Origin: Deltaproteobacteria bacterium
Lineage (GTDB): Bacteria > Bdellovibrionota_C > UBA2361 > SZUA-149 > JAITKM01
NCBI GenBank assembly: GCA_031278395.1
Contig: JAITKM010000007.1
Location: 62,001 to 126,000, forward strand
Direction of reading: 5' to 3'
Length of the DNA: 64,000 nucleotides
Below, piece by piece: positions 27,494-38,087 of this stretch (positions are counted from its first letter, which is position 1; every line of letters starts with the position of its first letter). The position numbers and the translations under genes were made by a program. The notes under the pieces were generated by a model that had not been told where the DNA came from, did not search any database, and worked only from the letters and a program-made list of their open reading frames with translations.

Positions 27494-29005
27494 TTAATTC
27501 TCACCAAGAATGATTTGCGGCGGAACAATTTCTTTAGCACGGTCAACAAAATTCTTAGCAACTGCTGGATTAGTTCCCCAATGCACTTGGGCAATACTTA
27601 ACATAATATTTGGTCCAATGCAGAAGCCACCATTATGCGCAATGATATCCCTTTTATTTTCTTTACAAGACGCAACTTCGGCTTGATCGAAAAGTTCAAA
27701 ACAACACGGCACAGAGCTTTCTAATTTTAAAGACCAGCGCCCATCACGCACACCACGTAATAAGCCACCATTATGAATTAAGAAGTTATTTTGAGTGCCA
27801 CGAATTGAACAAAGTGAAAAATAATCACTATCAAATTTTTCCATGAAAGCCGTAGCGACTGCTGGTATAATGCCTAAACCGTGCTGCTTTTCGCCAGCAT
27901 CGATTAACTCTAACTCTTTGCAAAAATAAACACAGGCATCACCTTCGGCATAAATCATGCCGCCTTGCTCGGCAAAGGATCTGATAGCATTGAGCATCTG
28001 CTTATTATTAAATAATTCTTTTAAATAGAGTTTTACTTGACCGCTGGGAAAGTATAAGGCGTGGCAATGTTCTGGAATTGTCGAAGCTGAAAGCGGAGAA
28101 AAACTTTTTAACTCAGCTCCACTTTGTCTTAAAATATTCAGATTATCCTGAATTACTAAATGAAAAGCTGCATCATCAGCAACACCGATACGACAACAAA
28201 TTTCTTGTTGTTCTGTAGCCATTGGGTCAAAAGGAAGTGGAGAGGCAGTTCTAGCTAGTTCTAATATACCATCGATATTAACAAAATCTTTAACTCTGGT
28301 CTGATAAGATTGGAGTTGGGGTTTAGTTATCAGACTAGGATTGATGTTGTTGAATACAGGTATTGCGTTATGTTCAAAGGGAATGCCGCCTAAATATCTA
28401 ATTGAAGTTACAGAATTAATAGCTGTTTTAATTCTTTCATCTTGTTCGGCATCTTTAACTTTATTGGCAACTACACCAATAATTCGAACTCCGGGATTAT
28501 AATTACAGCAACCCAACACAAAAACTGCTACGTTTTCAGTCATTGCCGAAGCGTCAACAACTAAAATAGCTGGGGTTTGGCTAGCTTTTAGAATATCAGC
28601 ATCTGACAAGCCAGAAAAAGCAGCTGGACGTTTGTCAAATAAGCCTCTTTCGCCGATTAAAAGGGTTAGTTTTGCGCCTTTACTCAGGCGGGAAAGTGAG
28701 GAAAGCATTTGAGATTTATTTAAGAGCCAGGGGTCTAAGGTGTGAGATAAACAACGAGTAATTCTTCTGTAATGTGTAGTTTCAATTAAGGAACTGTTTA
28801 ATTTGGCTGTGGCGACTGGCACACCTCTTTGATTTAGTTCAGTTAGTAGTCCTAAGACAAACGAAGAAACGCCAGCGCCTTTGCTTGCGCCAACTATAGC
28901 TAGGCGGGGGGCTGTGTTTAAAAGAGATTTTCTTGTTTCTTCAACATTTATTTTTTCAGTTTTATTTCTACTAATATTATTTTTATTTTTACTAATATTA
29001 TTCAT
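27494..29005 (-). CDS. CbiA/CobB-like protein with degenerate catalytic motifs
   Basis: The 503-residue protein (ATG at 29005; a TTG at 29014 adds three residues) follows the two-domain plan of cobyrinic acid a,c-diamide synthase. The N-terminal domain has PRLAIVGASKGAGVSSFVLG and LSHTLDPWLLN. The GATase-like domain has RIGVADDAAFHLVIQDNLNIL and ends AQVHWGTNPAVAKNFV. The key residues are changed. The P-loop GKTT is GVSS, the nucleophile motif AECGG is AEGDA (about 353), and RGHEFH is RGTQNN. It therefore probably cannot hydrolyse glutamine and may not bind ATP normally. No other cobalamin gene is present. Confidence 0.75.
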   Translation of the reverse strand: MNNISKNKNNISRNKTEKINVEETRKSLLNTAPRLAIVGASKGAGVSSFVLGLLTELNQRGVPVATAKLNSSLIETTHYRRITRCLSHTLDPWLLNKSQMLSSLSRLSKGAKLTLLIGERGLFDKRPAAFSGLSDADILKASQTPAILVVDASAMTENVAVFVLGCCNYNPGVRIIGVVANKVKDAEQDERIKTAINSVTSIRYLGGIPFEHNAIPVFNNINPSLITKPQLQSYQTRVKDFVNIDGILELARTASPLPFDPMATEQQEICCRIGVADDAAFHLVIQDNLNILRQSGAELKSFSPLSASTIPEHCHALYFPSGQVKLYLKELFNNKQMLNAIRSFAEQGGMIYAEGDACVYFCKELELIDAGEKQHGLGIIPAVATAFMEKFDSDYFSLCSIRGTQNNFLIHNGGLLRGVRDGRWSLKLESSVPCCFELFDQAEVASCKENKRDIIAHNGGFCIGPNIMLSIAQVHWGTNPAVAKNFVDRAKEIVPPQIILGEN

Positions 29006-29186
29006 TGGCGCCAAAATGTTTGTAAAACGATAATATGTGAAAATGTTTCCAGATTTAAAATTTAGGCGACTTTATAGTGTATATTTAAATTACTGTAAAT
29101 AGGTAAGTTAATAAAAATAAGTTTTTCAATAATAGTTTCTAGTTATTTAAACAACTTATACTTGCTATTCTAGATAATATTTATAG

Positions 29187-29450
29187 ATGGGTCAAATTAT
29201 CCTGCATTATTATTGCCTACTAATCGCCATATGCACAATTAGCACACAATCCAAACACTGCTCGTCACAGCCAACTGTGAACGCTCCTTCAAAACACGAT
29301 TTAGTTCCAGAACATTCTGTAAATGCTTGGGATGAAAAACAAAAGAAAAACATCACCAAAATATTACACTTGCGACATTTCGCGAAGTTCTATCTTCATA
29401 AAACTTCAAACTTACCAGCCGAGGTGCAAGCTGAGACGCTATTATTATAA
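29187..29450 (+). CDS. Possible small exported protein (doubtful)
   Basis: An 87-codon frame starts in the gap before the A2M gene end and overlaps that gene on the opposite strand by 55 bases. The first 20 residues are hydrophobic (IILHYYCLLIAICTIST), but there is no good ribosome-binding site and no family that I recognise. It may be chance. The rest of 29006-29395 holds nothing clear. Confidence 0.2.
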   Translation: MGQIILHYYCLLIAICTISTQSKHCSSQPTVNAPSKHDLVPEHSVNAWDEKQKKNITKILHLRHFAKFYLHKTSNLPAEVQAETLLL

Positions 29451-32400
29451 AGTGAATTGACGTAGGTTGGCGGAACAACAAATTTGCCGCGGGCTGTTAG
29501 CTTGACTTTAAAAGTTATCTGCTGAGTATTAGAGTTCGCCGACAAAAACAATATAACTCGATCATCACGAATATTTACCTGCGCTAAACTCAAGGAAGTA
29601 GACAAACTATCACGCACAACTTCAAACCCCCCAGGCAATAACTCAACCACCACTAAATTATCAAGACTTTCAGCCTTGGTAGAACTCAAAACCCTTAGTT
29701 TTAAATTGACAATCAACTCATCTCCCACATTAGCCTGCTGCACTACATTGCCACTCTGATCTAAATATTCTTTAAAAATTTCAACTTGCCTAGCCTCCGC
29801 CTGGCTTGGCAGAGTTTTAGAAAACCCCTGCTGCACAACATTATAATACAACGGTTTGCTCGCAGAAATTTCCACTTTTTGCACAGAAGTGTCAAACTCA
29901 AAATCCGAAACTAAATCCTTAACGCTTTTTTCAAGCGTAACTTCTTTGCCAGTTTGGCTTGTAGTCTTAAAAGTAATTGTATCGCTAAAATGCAAATCAT
30001 CCGACAAAACGGTTAAGGCTAAAATTGAATTAGCCGAAAGCAACGTATTATAGTCGCGATTTTTTAAAGGAGCTAACAAATTTTCAATGCCTTTTTCTTG
30101 CAACGTAGAGATTTTCAGAGGAAAGTGTTTGCCGACTAAATAATAATATTTAGCGTTTCTTAGACTGCCTGTACCAAAATCAGAATCAAACCCATTGTCA
30201 CCTGATTTTTCTTTGACTATTACGTATTTTTTAATAATTCGTTCTGCTTTCTGTTCGTCCTGCAACAGCTTATAGCTTGCCGCAATATAAGCGCCCACCA
30301 AGTCAGACTGCCATATATCTTGATAGTTGGTTTCCAAATATTCTACTAAGTGTAACAAATAATTGGTAGTTACAATTTCGTTTAAAGTCAGCACATAAAT
30401 TCCATATCCCGTCAATCTAGCAGACTCTAAATTACTCGGAGTTTCCCCAACTAACTGCTTGAGCCAATCCACCCCCTCGTTTAGCATTTCTTTTGGAACA
30501 GAATAATTTAGCCTTTGGGCTTCAGTTAGAAAATGCAGCGCATAAACGCTATGCTCTTTGTCAACCACCCCGTAATTATTCCACGCGGCAAAACCGCCAC
30601 TTGTTACTTGCCGCATCTGTAAAATATTAATTGTGTCTTGATATAAGTTTTGCAATTTTTCTAAACCATCTTTTTCAAAGAGAGCTGGATACTTATGGGC
30701 TAACATAATCGCCGCAAAAACCTTGCTAGTTATTTGCTCTGAACACAAATATGGAAACTCTTCCAGATATTGCAAAAGCCCTTGAGCTAAAATCAAAGGC
30801 GAGGTTGAAACATTAATTACCTGCTTGCGATAAGCGCTAAACAAATTTAAGGCAAAATTATTTAAGCTAATAGTTTTTTTCTCATACCCTGATAAAACTT
30901 CATTCTGATAGGCAGCTGCTGGACGAACACTAAGCACTGTCGAAATCTTGGCTGGTTTACCTGGCAACTTATCACTATCCTGATTAGTAGCAACAAAAGT
31001 TAAACTACCCGCCCCAAGTTGATTTTTAGCTCTAGCTTTAAAGGTAACTATTTTTTCGCTGCCTTCATTAATTTCAAGCCAAACTGCAGTATTTTCGACT
31101 AACTCCAAATACTTATCATCGGCTGTAGCTTTAACCATAATTTTAACCATGTCGCCTGACCCCTTGAGCTGATTTGAAACATTAAGACTAACAATAAATT
31201 CGTCTCCCGGCGCCACGTGTGTTGGATAATTCGGAGTAAGTATAAAATCTCCATGCACATAAACATTTTTTTCGGTTGAACCAATACTGGTTGCATTTGA
31301 AGCAACTGCCATAATTCTTAGTTGCCCATTAAAATAATCTGGCACTTGATACTTATATGTCTGGACTTCGCTACTGGCTTTTAAAACACCAGACCAAAAA
31401 ACAACAGGCTGATAATCCTTTCTAGCAAAAGGATTTAAACTGCTTGCCGACATTTCCAATGCCTCATCACCGCCAGCTGCCATTAATTCCCGAACTATCC
31501 TAAACTCTGGCATAATCAAGTGCATGATTTGAAAGGTTTGAACTTGCAAAGCTAGTTTAGCAAAAAACGTCTCCAACGGCTTAGGTAACTTATAACGAGC
31601 GACCTGCAGTATGCCTTCGTCTACGCCGTATAAGATTAGAGACGACGGCTGCGCAGTTTGGTATTTAATTTCCAAGGTCTCACTCGGTCTCACTCTTTCA
31701 GGCAGACCGCTTAGAGTTATGCTTTGTTTCTTGTGGTCAAGATTGATTTTAAAGGGACTAACTGCGTAGCTAATCGGGCTCATAAAAATTTCTTTTGAAT
31801 CAAAATCTCTAATAAAAGATACGTTCACATATGCATTACCTGACAAATTTTGGGGAACAGTAATAGTTTGAAGTGTGCTTTTAGCCTCGGTTTTAAACCA
31901 CTTAAAGGCAAAGACTGATTCACGCTCGATTGTAATTAACCCATAACCACTATACGGTGTTGTAATTTGCATTTCTATAGTTTCGCCGTTCTTATATTCT
32001 GTTTGGTTTAAACGCAGATCAAGCTCAGCTTCTTTGTCTAAAGCAAAATCCAGATTGCTACTGCCAGCTACCAAATAATCAACTTTAGAGATTATATTTC
32101 CATCGCAATCTTCCAGGCGCAAAGCAAACTCTCCCGGCTTAGCTGTTGGGAGTGCGATCTTTAAAGGTTTATCCTGCGGAATAGCAGTTGTATTTTTTTC
32201 CAGCACAGATTCATGTTGCACGGTTTGGTAACCGAAAGTTCCATCAGCTTGTTGAATAAGCGAGACTGTATTTTTCTTTTCAACTAACACAGCGGAAATA
32301 TTAGCAACCGTGACATTTTGAACCTCTGAATTTAGGGCAATAAATTCTACACTTCTTTGGCTGTCCTTCTTAATATAATCCAGCTTGCCATTAGCTTTAA

Positions 32401-35050
32401 AGCCAACAATATAAGCCAAAGGCGAAATTAAAAAAGTTTTCTTATGAACAACCGCCCTGCCACCTTCTGCCTCAAAACCTTCGCTATAAAGATTTAGGCT
32501 ATATGTTCCTCTAGTATAGTCCGCTAGGTTAATTTCAAACTTGGTTGTCCCAAATTCATTGGTTGTTTGAACGGGCAGACTTTCGTTAATTTCTTTTAAA
32601 GTTGACTTTGGATTACGGAGGGCATCAGTAAAATTCCAGTCTGGGTAAGCTTTAAAAATAAAATTAGTCGGCGCTAAACTAAAATTTTGTTTAACCATTC
32701 GATTTTGCGCTGCTGTACCAAATAAATTAGTTAGCGTCACCATGCCTTTAATTACAGTCGCTTGGCTCCAGCCTGTGTTTTTTTCATCTTCTAGGACAAC
32801 ATTAATTTTCATATTATCTGGGACAAATTGTTCCAGCTTAATAGCTTTATAGCCTAAATATCGGTCGCGATAGTTTGACTTAAGGCTGCCTTTAATTAAA
32901 TAGACATAAAAATTATAAATTCCAGTTTGATATTCAGACTTAGTCTCCAGGCTAAATTCAAACAGCCCATCCTCTGAAACAGAAAGATGTCGAGTATTAA
33001 TTTCTTTGCCTAGAGGATCAGTTAAAACAACTTCTAGAGGAATGCCAGTCGGTACTTTAAAATTGCTGGTGCGCACCAGACTAGCCACCTGAATAGTTTC
33101 GCCAGGACGGTATAAATCGCGGTCAGTCCAGAGATGAACTAAGACTTTGTCTTCAGTTGCAGTTTCATAATTTCCATCAACTTCAAATTTAGTGAAATTC
33201 AGAAAATTATCCGAACGATTGAGAGGAATAAAAGATACATCCGAGCCATTAGTTACTACAAAAGCGATTGGTTTTTGCGGACCTTTAAAACTGGCTAACT
33301 GTTGAAAAGCGACATGCCCTTCTGGGTCAGTTAATTTTGAAGTAACTTCTAAGCCGTTTAAACCTAGAACTTGAACTTTTGCCTTAGCTAAAGGCGTTCC
33401 GCTTTTGATGGAAGCGACAAAAACATCATATGTATCGGCATAGTTTTGCTTGGCTAACACGCCGATATCTGTCAGCATGATTAATCTGCGATCTTTGATG
33501 TGAGTTAGTTTGGTATTAGTTTGCGGGTCATAGGCGTAGACGTCAATGATAAAAAGTCCTTTTTGGTTTTCAAAATATTGCGAGAGATTAAGAGCTGAAT
33601 AATTAGCTTGAGCTGGATGTTGTTTTAACAGAGAAATGTTTTTCGAGAAAAGCTGCGCCAGATTATTTTGGTTAAAATTATAGTTAGAAAAGTTGGGATT
33701 TTTGAGCGAGCCGTAAGTTTGGCTGATTAGGTTATTAATGTTGAGTGTATCGATTTTATAAATTTCGACTTGGAGTTCGCTTAACCCGCGGGACAAAAAG
33801 GTTAGTTCTTTTGTTCCGCTAGCCGATAAGATTGCTCCGTCAAAAGCGATTTTTAATTCTAATGGATAGGGACTAATATTAAGTAAACCAGTCCAGTCTT
33901 TGGACATGCTAAATTCGTCCTGAGAAACTAGACCTTGAGCGATTATAACTTCAAGGCACATTTTTTTTGTCTCTGGCAGGTCAAACTTAAAAGCATATAC
34001 TTTTGAATATTCATCTTCATTTGGCAGCAGCGTGAGGGGGAGTGGACTTTTGCTCACCAAATGTTTTTTATCGATTTCTTTTAAATTATTATAAGAACAG
34101 CTAGCTTGAGTAGTTTGGATAAGGTTAGCTAGAAGTTTGTTTCTAAGGTCTTCTGCCTTGACTGGGGAGGTAAAGGTAAGCAATAAAACCTGTTCTGGCT
34201 CGTCATTTTTTTGTTTATTCCGCAGAATTGAAGTTTTAACATCGGCAACTCGAAAGTAATTTTCTATGTTTGGAATACGAACATTTTGTTTAGCGGGAGT
34301 GTTTAAGCTAGCGCTTTGGCTAGCGTCTTTAATTTTGTTTAGTTCTAAATAAACAAAACTTTCTTGTTCTCGAATTGGAACTGCAGCGGAGTGCAAATAA
34401 ACTACAGTATCCGCTTGGGCATATTGTAGTTCAAAGTCTAGTTTAGTTTGATCTAGTTTGAGGGAGAGTTTTTTTTCTAAATCTTGGCGCTGGATTGGGT
34501 AATTAAAATTTATCTGGGCAACAATTTTTTTTTCTTTTAAGTCAAGTGGATTTTCATAAAGTCGCAGGTTACTAATTTGGGCTAGCAAAGGTTGAGTTTT
34601 GAAAGTGTGAGTTAAACTAGCTAGTTTATGATTGGGTTTAAATGTTTTTTTATTAAAGCTGACAGTATATTCCTTATTAGGAGATAAGTTTTGGTTAGGG
34701 CTGAATTTAATTTTGTTTTCAGCTATCCAAACCCACTGACCTTTAGTGGCTGGGCTAATTTTTATAGGAATCGGAATTGTCTTATTATATTCAAGTTCTA
34801 GTGGTTTGAGGTTTTCTGAAAAAACGATTTCAACATTTTGTGGTAGAAGTTTATTATCTTCGAATGTGATTTTTGAAATGTAAAAATCAACTGTGGCAAG
34901 GAGTAGCTTGGGGCTGTGGTTAATTATGCAAATCGCTGAGAAGGTAATAATTAATAGCAAAGCTGCAAAGCAGGCTGTTTTTTTCCAGTGAGTTTTAGAA
35001 TATGCAATTATTTTAGCTGGTTTAATTATTGATTTAAAAGAAATCTTCAT
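29396..35050 (-). CDS. Bacterial alpha-2-macroglobulin, thioester type (YfhM-like)
   Basis: This is a periplasmic protease trap that is thought to protect the envelope together with PBP1C. The 1884-residue protein is somewhat longer than E. coli YfhM. It has an N-terminal membrane anchor (about 21-42) and a series of macroglobulin beta domains. It also has the bait-flanking signature DRDLYRPGETIQVASLVRT (about 640) and the thioester site YLCSEQITS (Cys about 1435, CxEQ form), followed by the alpha-helical thioester domain. The ribosome-binding site AAGGTAG is well placed. The PBP1C gene is adjacent and divergent. Confidence 0.94.
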   Translation of the reverse strand: MKISFKSIIKPAKIIAYSKTHWKKTACFAALLLIITFSAICIINHSPKLLLATVDFYISKITFEDNKLLPQNVEIVFSENLKPLELEYNKTIPIPIKISPATKGQWVWIAENKIKFSPNQNLSPNKEYTVSFNKKTFKPNHKLASLTHTFKTQPLLAQISNLRLYENPLDLKEKKIVAQINFNYPIQRQDLEKKLSLKLDQTKLDFELQYAQADTVVYLHSAAVPIREQESFVYLELNKIKDASQSASLNTPAKQNVRIPNIENYFRVADVKTSILRNKQKNDEPEQVLLLTFTSPVKAEDLRNKLLANLIQTTQASCSYNNLKEIDKKHLVSKSPLPLTLLPNEDEYSKVYAFKFDLPETKKMCLEVIIAQGLVSQDEFSMSKDWTGLLNISPYPLELKIAFDGAILSASGTKELTFLSRGLSELQVEIYKIDTLNINNLISQTYGSLKNPNFSNYNFNQNNLAQLFSKNISLLKQHPAQANYSALNLSQYFENQKGLFIIDVYAYDPQTNTKLTHIKDRRLIMLTDIGVLAKQNYADTYDVFVASIKSGTPLAKAKVQVLGLNGLEVTSKLTDPEGHVAFQQLASFKGPQKPIAFVVTNGSDVSFIPLNRSDNFLNFTKFEVDGNYETATEDKVLVHLWTDRDLYRPGETIQVASLVRTSNFKVPTGIPLEVVLTDPLGKEINTRHLSVSEDGLFEFSLETKSEYQTGIYNFYVYLIKGSLKSNYRDRYLGYKAIKLEQFVPDNMKINVVLEDEKNTGWSQATVIKGMVTLTNLFGTAAQNRMVKQNFSLAPTNFIFKAYPDWNFTDALRNPKSTLKEINESLPVQTTNEFGTTKFEINLADYTRGTYSLNLYSEGFEAEGGRAVVHKKTFLISPLAYIVGFKANGKLDYIKKDSQRSVEFIALNSEVQNVTVANISAVLVEKKNTVSLIQQADGTFGYQTVQHESVLEKNTTAIPQDKPLKIALPTAKPGEFALRLEDCDGNIISKVDYLVAGSSNLDFALDKEAELDLRLNQTEYKNGETIEMQITTPYSGYGLITIERESVFAFKWFKTEAKSTLQTITVPQNLSGNAYVNVSFIRDFDSKEIFMSPISYAVSPFKINLDHKKQSITLSGLPERVRPSETLEIKYQTAQPSSLILYGVDEGILQVARYKLPKPLETFFAKLALQVQTFQIMHLIMPEFRIVRELMAAGGDEALEMSASSLNPFARKDYQPVVFWSGVLKASSEVQTYKYQVPDYFNGQLRIMAVASNATSIGSTEKNVYVHGDFILTPNYPTHVAPGDEFIVSLNVSNQLKGSGDMVKIMVKATADDKYLELVENTAVWLEINEGSEKIVTFKARAKNQLGAGSLTFVATNQDSDKLPGKPAKISTVLSVRPAAAYQNEVLSGYEKKTISLNNFALNLFSAYRKQVINVSTSPLILAQGLLQYLEEFPYLCSEQITSKVFAAIMLAHKYPALFEKDGLEKLQNLYQDTINILQMRQVTSGGFAAWNNYGVVDKEHSVYALHFLTEAQRLNYSVPKEMLNEGVDWLKQLVGETPSNLESARLTGYGIYVLTLNEIVTTNYLLHLVEYLETNYQDIWQSDLVGAYIAASYKLLQDEQKAERIIKKYVIVKEKSGDNGFDSDFGTGSLRNAKYYYLVGKHFPLKISTLQEKGIENLLAPLKNRDYNTLLSANSILALTVLSDDLHFSDTITFKTTSQTGKEVTLEKSVKDLVSDFEFDTSVQKVEISASKPLYYNVVQQGFSKTLPSQAEARQVEIFKEYLDQSGNVVQQANVGDELIVNLKLRVLSSTKAESLDNLVVVELLPGGFEVVRDSLSTSLSLAQVNIRDDRVILFLSANSNTQQITFKVKLTARGKFVVPPTYVNSLYNNSVSACTSAGKFEVL

Positions 35051-35455
35051 TGTTCTACCTTTTGTTTTAATTTAAAAGACGCAATTTTTGGTATTTACCA
35101 AATAGCCCATTAATCAAAGCGGACAAGTTTAACATAGTCTCTCTTGAATATCAACGAACGCCAAGATTTAAGATTAAGCTGTAAATAATGCTAACTACTT
35201 AGAAAAGGCTTAAATTATTACATCACTTTGTAACATCATAATTTGCGAATAATTGTAGTAGAGTGTAACATCTTAAACCTCACAACTAGAATTTTTAAAC
35301 CACAGAGAATATAGAGAAGCATAAGCCAAAGGCAATGTCCTTAGCAAAATTTGTAGTTAAAATTCGCTGTGATTATGTTTGCGCTACTACCAAAGGTGGT
35401 GCGAATTTTGTCCTACATCTGGAAGTTATTGGGAGTTAATTAAAGAAGAACATAA
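35051..35455. other. Divergent intergenic region between A2M and PBP1C genes
   Basis: About 400 bases with no gene. They hold a CACAGAG-type repeat (35289-35319) and, just before the PBP1C gene, a palindromic stretch (35355-35408). In the latter, AAAATTCGC pairs with GCGAATTTT around CTACTACCAAAGGTGGTGCG. Promoters for both genes should lie here, but I cannot pick a convincing pair. Confidence 0.5.
35289..35319 (+). repeat. CACAGAG-type dispersed repeat (partial copy)
   Basis: GAATTTTTAAACCACAGAG matches 23687-23705 in 18 of 19 bases and shares TAAACCACAGAG with the fuller palindromic element at 56788-56858. Confidence 0.55.
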
Positions 35456-37801
35456 GTGAAAAAATATTATATTCTAGGTGCTGTTTGTATTAGTCTTATT
35501 TATGTTCTGTATCTTAGAGCTACAAAAGTTCCTCTTTTGCAAGAGGTGAGTTTTTCAACAGCGGTTTATGATCGCCGTGGCGAACTGTTAAGATTGGTTT
35601 TAGCTGCGGATGATACCTATCGGCTTTTTGTGCCTCTTGAAGCCATGCCACTTAAATTAAGAGAAGCGGTTTTGAAATATGAAGATCAATATTTTTATTG
35701 GCATTGGGGAATTAACCCCGTGTCTTTATTACGAGCTATAAAAAGTTATCTGCAACCAACTGGCAGAATTGTCGGAGCCTCGACTATCACCATGCAACTT
35801 GCCAGAATCTATTATCAGTTAGATTCTTCTTCGCTTAGTGGAAAATTATGGCAAATGCTTTATGCTTTGAAATTTGAATTGCTTTATTCCAAAGCTGAAA
35901 TTTTAACAGCCTATTTAAACCTTGCTCCATATGGACATAATATTGAAGGCGTAGGAGCAGCTAGTCTAATTTATTTTGGCAGACCTGTGGCTAAACTAAC
36001 TTTTCCTGAAATACTGGCTTTAGCTGTGCTTCCACAAAATCCAACTAAACGCACACCTACTAGACAATCAGGTTTACAAGAGTTAGAACGAATCCGGTTG
36101 AAGTTAGCTCGTAAATTTCCAAATGAAGAAAATGCAAGCCTACCAATTGCTGCCAGAAAATTGCAGCAATTACCACAACAGGCGCCGCATTTTGTTAATC
36201 AGCTTTTAGAGCAACAAAAATATTGGGGAAAATCTGTCAAAACCAGTTTAGATTTAAAAATTCAAAAAGTCTTTGAAGAACAAATGCGAACCTATATTTG
36301 GCGTAACAGTAGCTTAGGCGTTACTAACGCCGCGGCACTATTAGTGGACTGGAGAAGCCTGGAAGTCTTGGCAATGGTTGGTTCTAATAATTTCTATCAC
36401 GAGCAAATCCAAGGACAAGTCAACGGCACAAATGCACTGCGTTCACCTGGTTCAGCAACTAAGCCGTTCATTTACGCTTTAGCTTTAGAACAAGGACTAA
36501 TTCATCCACTGACGATGTTAAAAGATGCCCCGAAAAATTTTGGTTACTATTCTCCAAAAAATTTTGATAAAGATTTTATGGGCGCTCTCTCGGCTAGCGA
36601 CGCTCTAGTTTTTAGTCGAAATATTCCGGCAGTAGATTTATTATTAAAGCTGGAACCGGGAAGTTTTTATAATATTCTCAAAACTCTCGGAGTGCGAAAT
36701 TTAAAAACTGAGGATTTTTACGGCTTAGCTCTGGCGTTAGGCGGTTTTGAAATTTCAATGCAGGATTTGGCGCGCTTATATGCTAGTCTAGCTAATTTGG
36801 GAGTGTTAAGAGATTTGCAGTTTGAAGTTGAAGCTAGCCGCAAGAATAATCCAGTAACCCGTTTGTTTTCTCCAGAAGCAGCGTATCTGACTTTGTCTAT
36901 GCTGGAGCATAATCTTGCAGTGGACGCTCTGCCGCAACACTCACAAAATGTGCAAAAGGAATATAAAATTTATTGGAAGACTGGAACTTCTTGGGGGTTT
37001 CGAGATGCGTGGGCAGTTGGTGTTTTTGGGCAGTATGTGCTTGTAGTTTGGGTTGGTAATTTCGACGGCAGCTCCAATATGCATTTTATAGGTAGAAGCA
37101 TGGCAGGACCTTTATTTTTTGAGCTAATTCGCGCCATGGCGGTTAAGGAAAAAGATTTAGCGCAGTTTAACGCTACACCAACTGGATTAAATATTATTCA
37201 AACTAAAGTGTGCGCGGTAACAGGACATTTGGATACGCCAAGCTGCCCTAAAGCTAGGACTGTTGAATTTATACCGGGCAAATCCCCGATTAAAAGTTGC
37301 GCCGTGCACAAAAGCATTCCGATTAATATATTGACTGGCAAGCGGGCTTGTTTTTACGACCCGCAAAAAACAGTTTTGCAGACTTTTGAGTTTTTGGATT
37401 CTGATTTATTAAAGATTTATTCCAGAGCCGGTATTACCAAAAAGACACCGCCAGCCTTTGAGGATGATTGTCCGCTAGATATAACTCGAAATCTTGGACA
37501 GGTTCCGAGTATTACACTGCCAGCTGCTGGCGTGGCTTATAATGTTTGGGGTGAAGAGGAAATTTCGCAAATTCCATTTCAAGCTGTGGCGGATAGTGAT
37601 GTGCAGCAACTGCACTGGTTTGTTCAAGATAAATATGTAGCAAGTTCCGCTGTGCATGAAGTAGTGTTTTGGCAAGTTAAAGCTCGCGATTTAAGCGCGG
37701 CGGGTAGTAGCAGAGAGTATGAGGTTAAAGTTGTGGATAATTTTGGCAGATTTGCAGTTAGAAAAATGAAAATAGGAATAATTACCAAAAATACTAAATA
37801 A
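35456..37801 (+). CDS. pbpC: Penicillin-binding protein 1C (bifunctional murein synthase)
   Basis: The 781-residue protein (GTG start) has an N-terminal anchor. Its GT51 glycosyltransferase domain has EDQYFYWHWGINPVSLLRA and IVGASTITMQLAR (about 80-125). The transpeptidase domain has SATK (SPGSATKPFIYALALEQG, about 330), the SxN motif in FSRNIPAV, and KTGTSWGFRDAW (about 510). A C-terminal BiPBP-type domain follows (about 690-780). PBP1C with a neighbouring alpha-2-macroglobulin is a known bacterial pairing. In E. coli the two genes form an operon, but here they diverge. Confidence 0.95.
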   Translation: MKKYYILGAVCISLIYVLYLRATKVPLLQEVSFSTAVYDRRGELLRLVLAADDTYRLFVPLEAMPLKLREAVLKYEDQYFYWHWGINPVSLLRAIKSYLQPTGRIVGASTITMQLARIYYQLDSSSLSGKLWQMLYALKFELLYSKAEILTAYLNLAPYGHNIEGVGAASLIYFGRPVAKLTFPEILALAVLPQNPTKRTPTRQSGLQELERIRLKLARKFPNEENASLPIAARKLQQLPQQAPHFVNQLLEQQKYWGKSVKTSLDLKIQKVFEEQMRTYIWRNSSLGVTNAAALLVDWRSLEVLAMVGSNNFYHEQIQGQVNGTNALRSPGSATKPFIYALALEQGLIHPLTMLKDAPKNFGYYSPKNFDKDFMGALSASDALVFSRNIPAVDLLLKLEPGSFYNILKTLGVRNLKTEDFYGLALALGGFEISMQDLARLYASLANLGVLRDLQFEVEASRKNNPVTRLFSPEAAYLTLSMLEHNLAVDALPQHSQNVQKEYKIYWKTGTSWGFRDAWAVGVFGQYVLVVWVGNFDGSSNMHFIGRSMAGPLFFELIRAMAVKEKDLAQFNATPTGLNIIQTKVCAVTGHLDTPSCPKARTVEFIPGKSPIKSCAVHKSIPINILTGKRACFYDPQKTVLQTFEFLDSDLLKIYSRAGITKKTPPAFEDDCPLDITRNLGQVPSITLPAAGVAYNVWGEEEISQIPFQAVADSDVQQLHWFVQDKYVASSAVHEVVFWQVKARDLSAAGSSREYEVKVVDNFGRFAVRKMKIGIITKNTK

Positions 37802-37994
37802 AGTAATTATGCAAGCCACACACTATTATTGCTCCATTGATGTTTGGGGAATGTTTGATAAAAAATCGAAAATACTGATTTTTAGTTTACAAGAATCAAA
37901 ATTTGTTTAAAACTTACTAAACTAGCTAAAAATATTAATAAAACAATTATCTATTAAAAAACACAAGAAAGCATAAACTATAAAAAAATTATAC

Positions 37995-38023
37995 TTGATA
38001 TTAATCTATAAACTACATATTAT
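37995..38023 (+). promoter_or_regulatory. Sigma-70-type promoter for pal
   Basis: TTGATA (37995-38000), a 17-base spacer and TATTAT (38018-38023) lie 65 bases before the GTG start of pal. Confidence 0.6.
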
Positions 38024-38087
38024 CCACCCCGTTTTCATTTTAGAATTTGTTTATTATTCATCTTACAATAATTAAAAGGAGTCCGTC

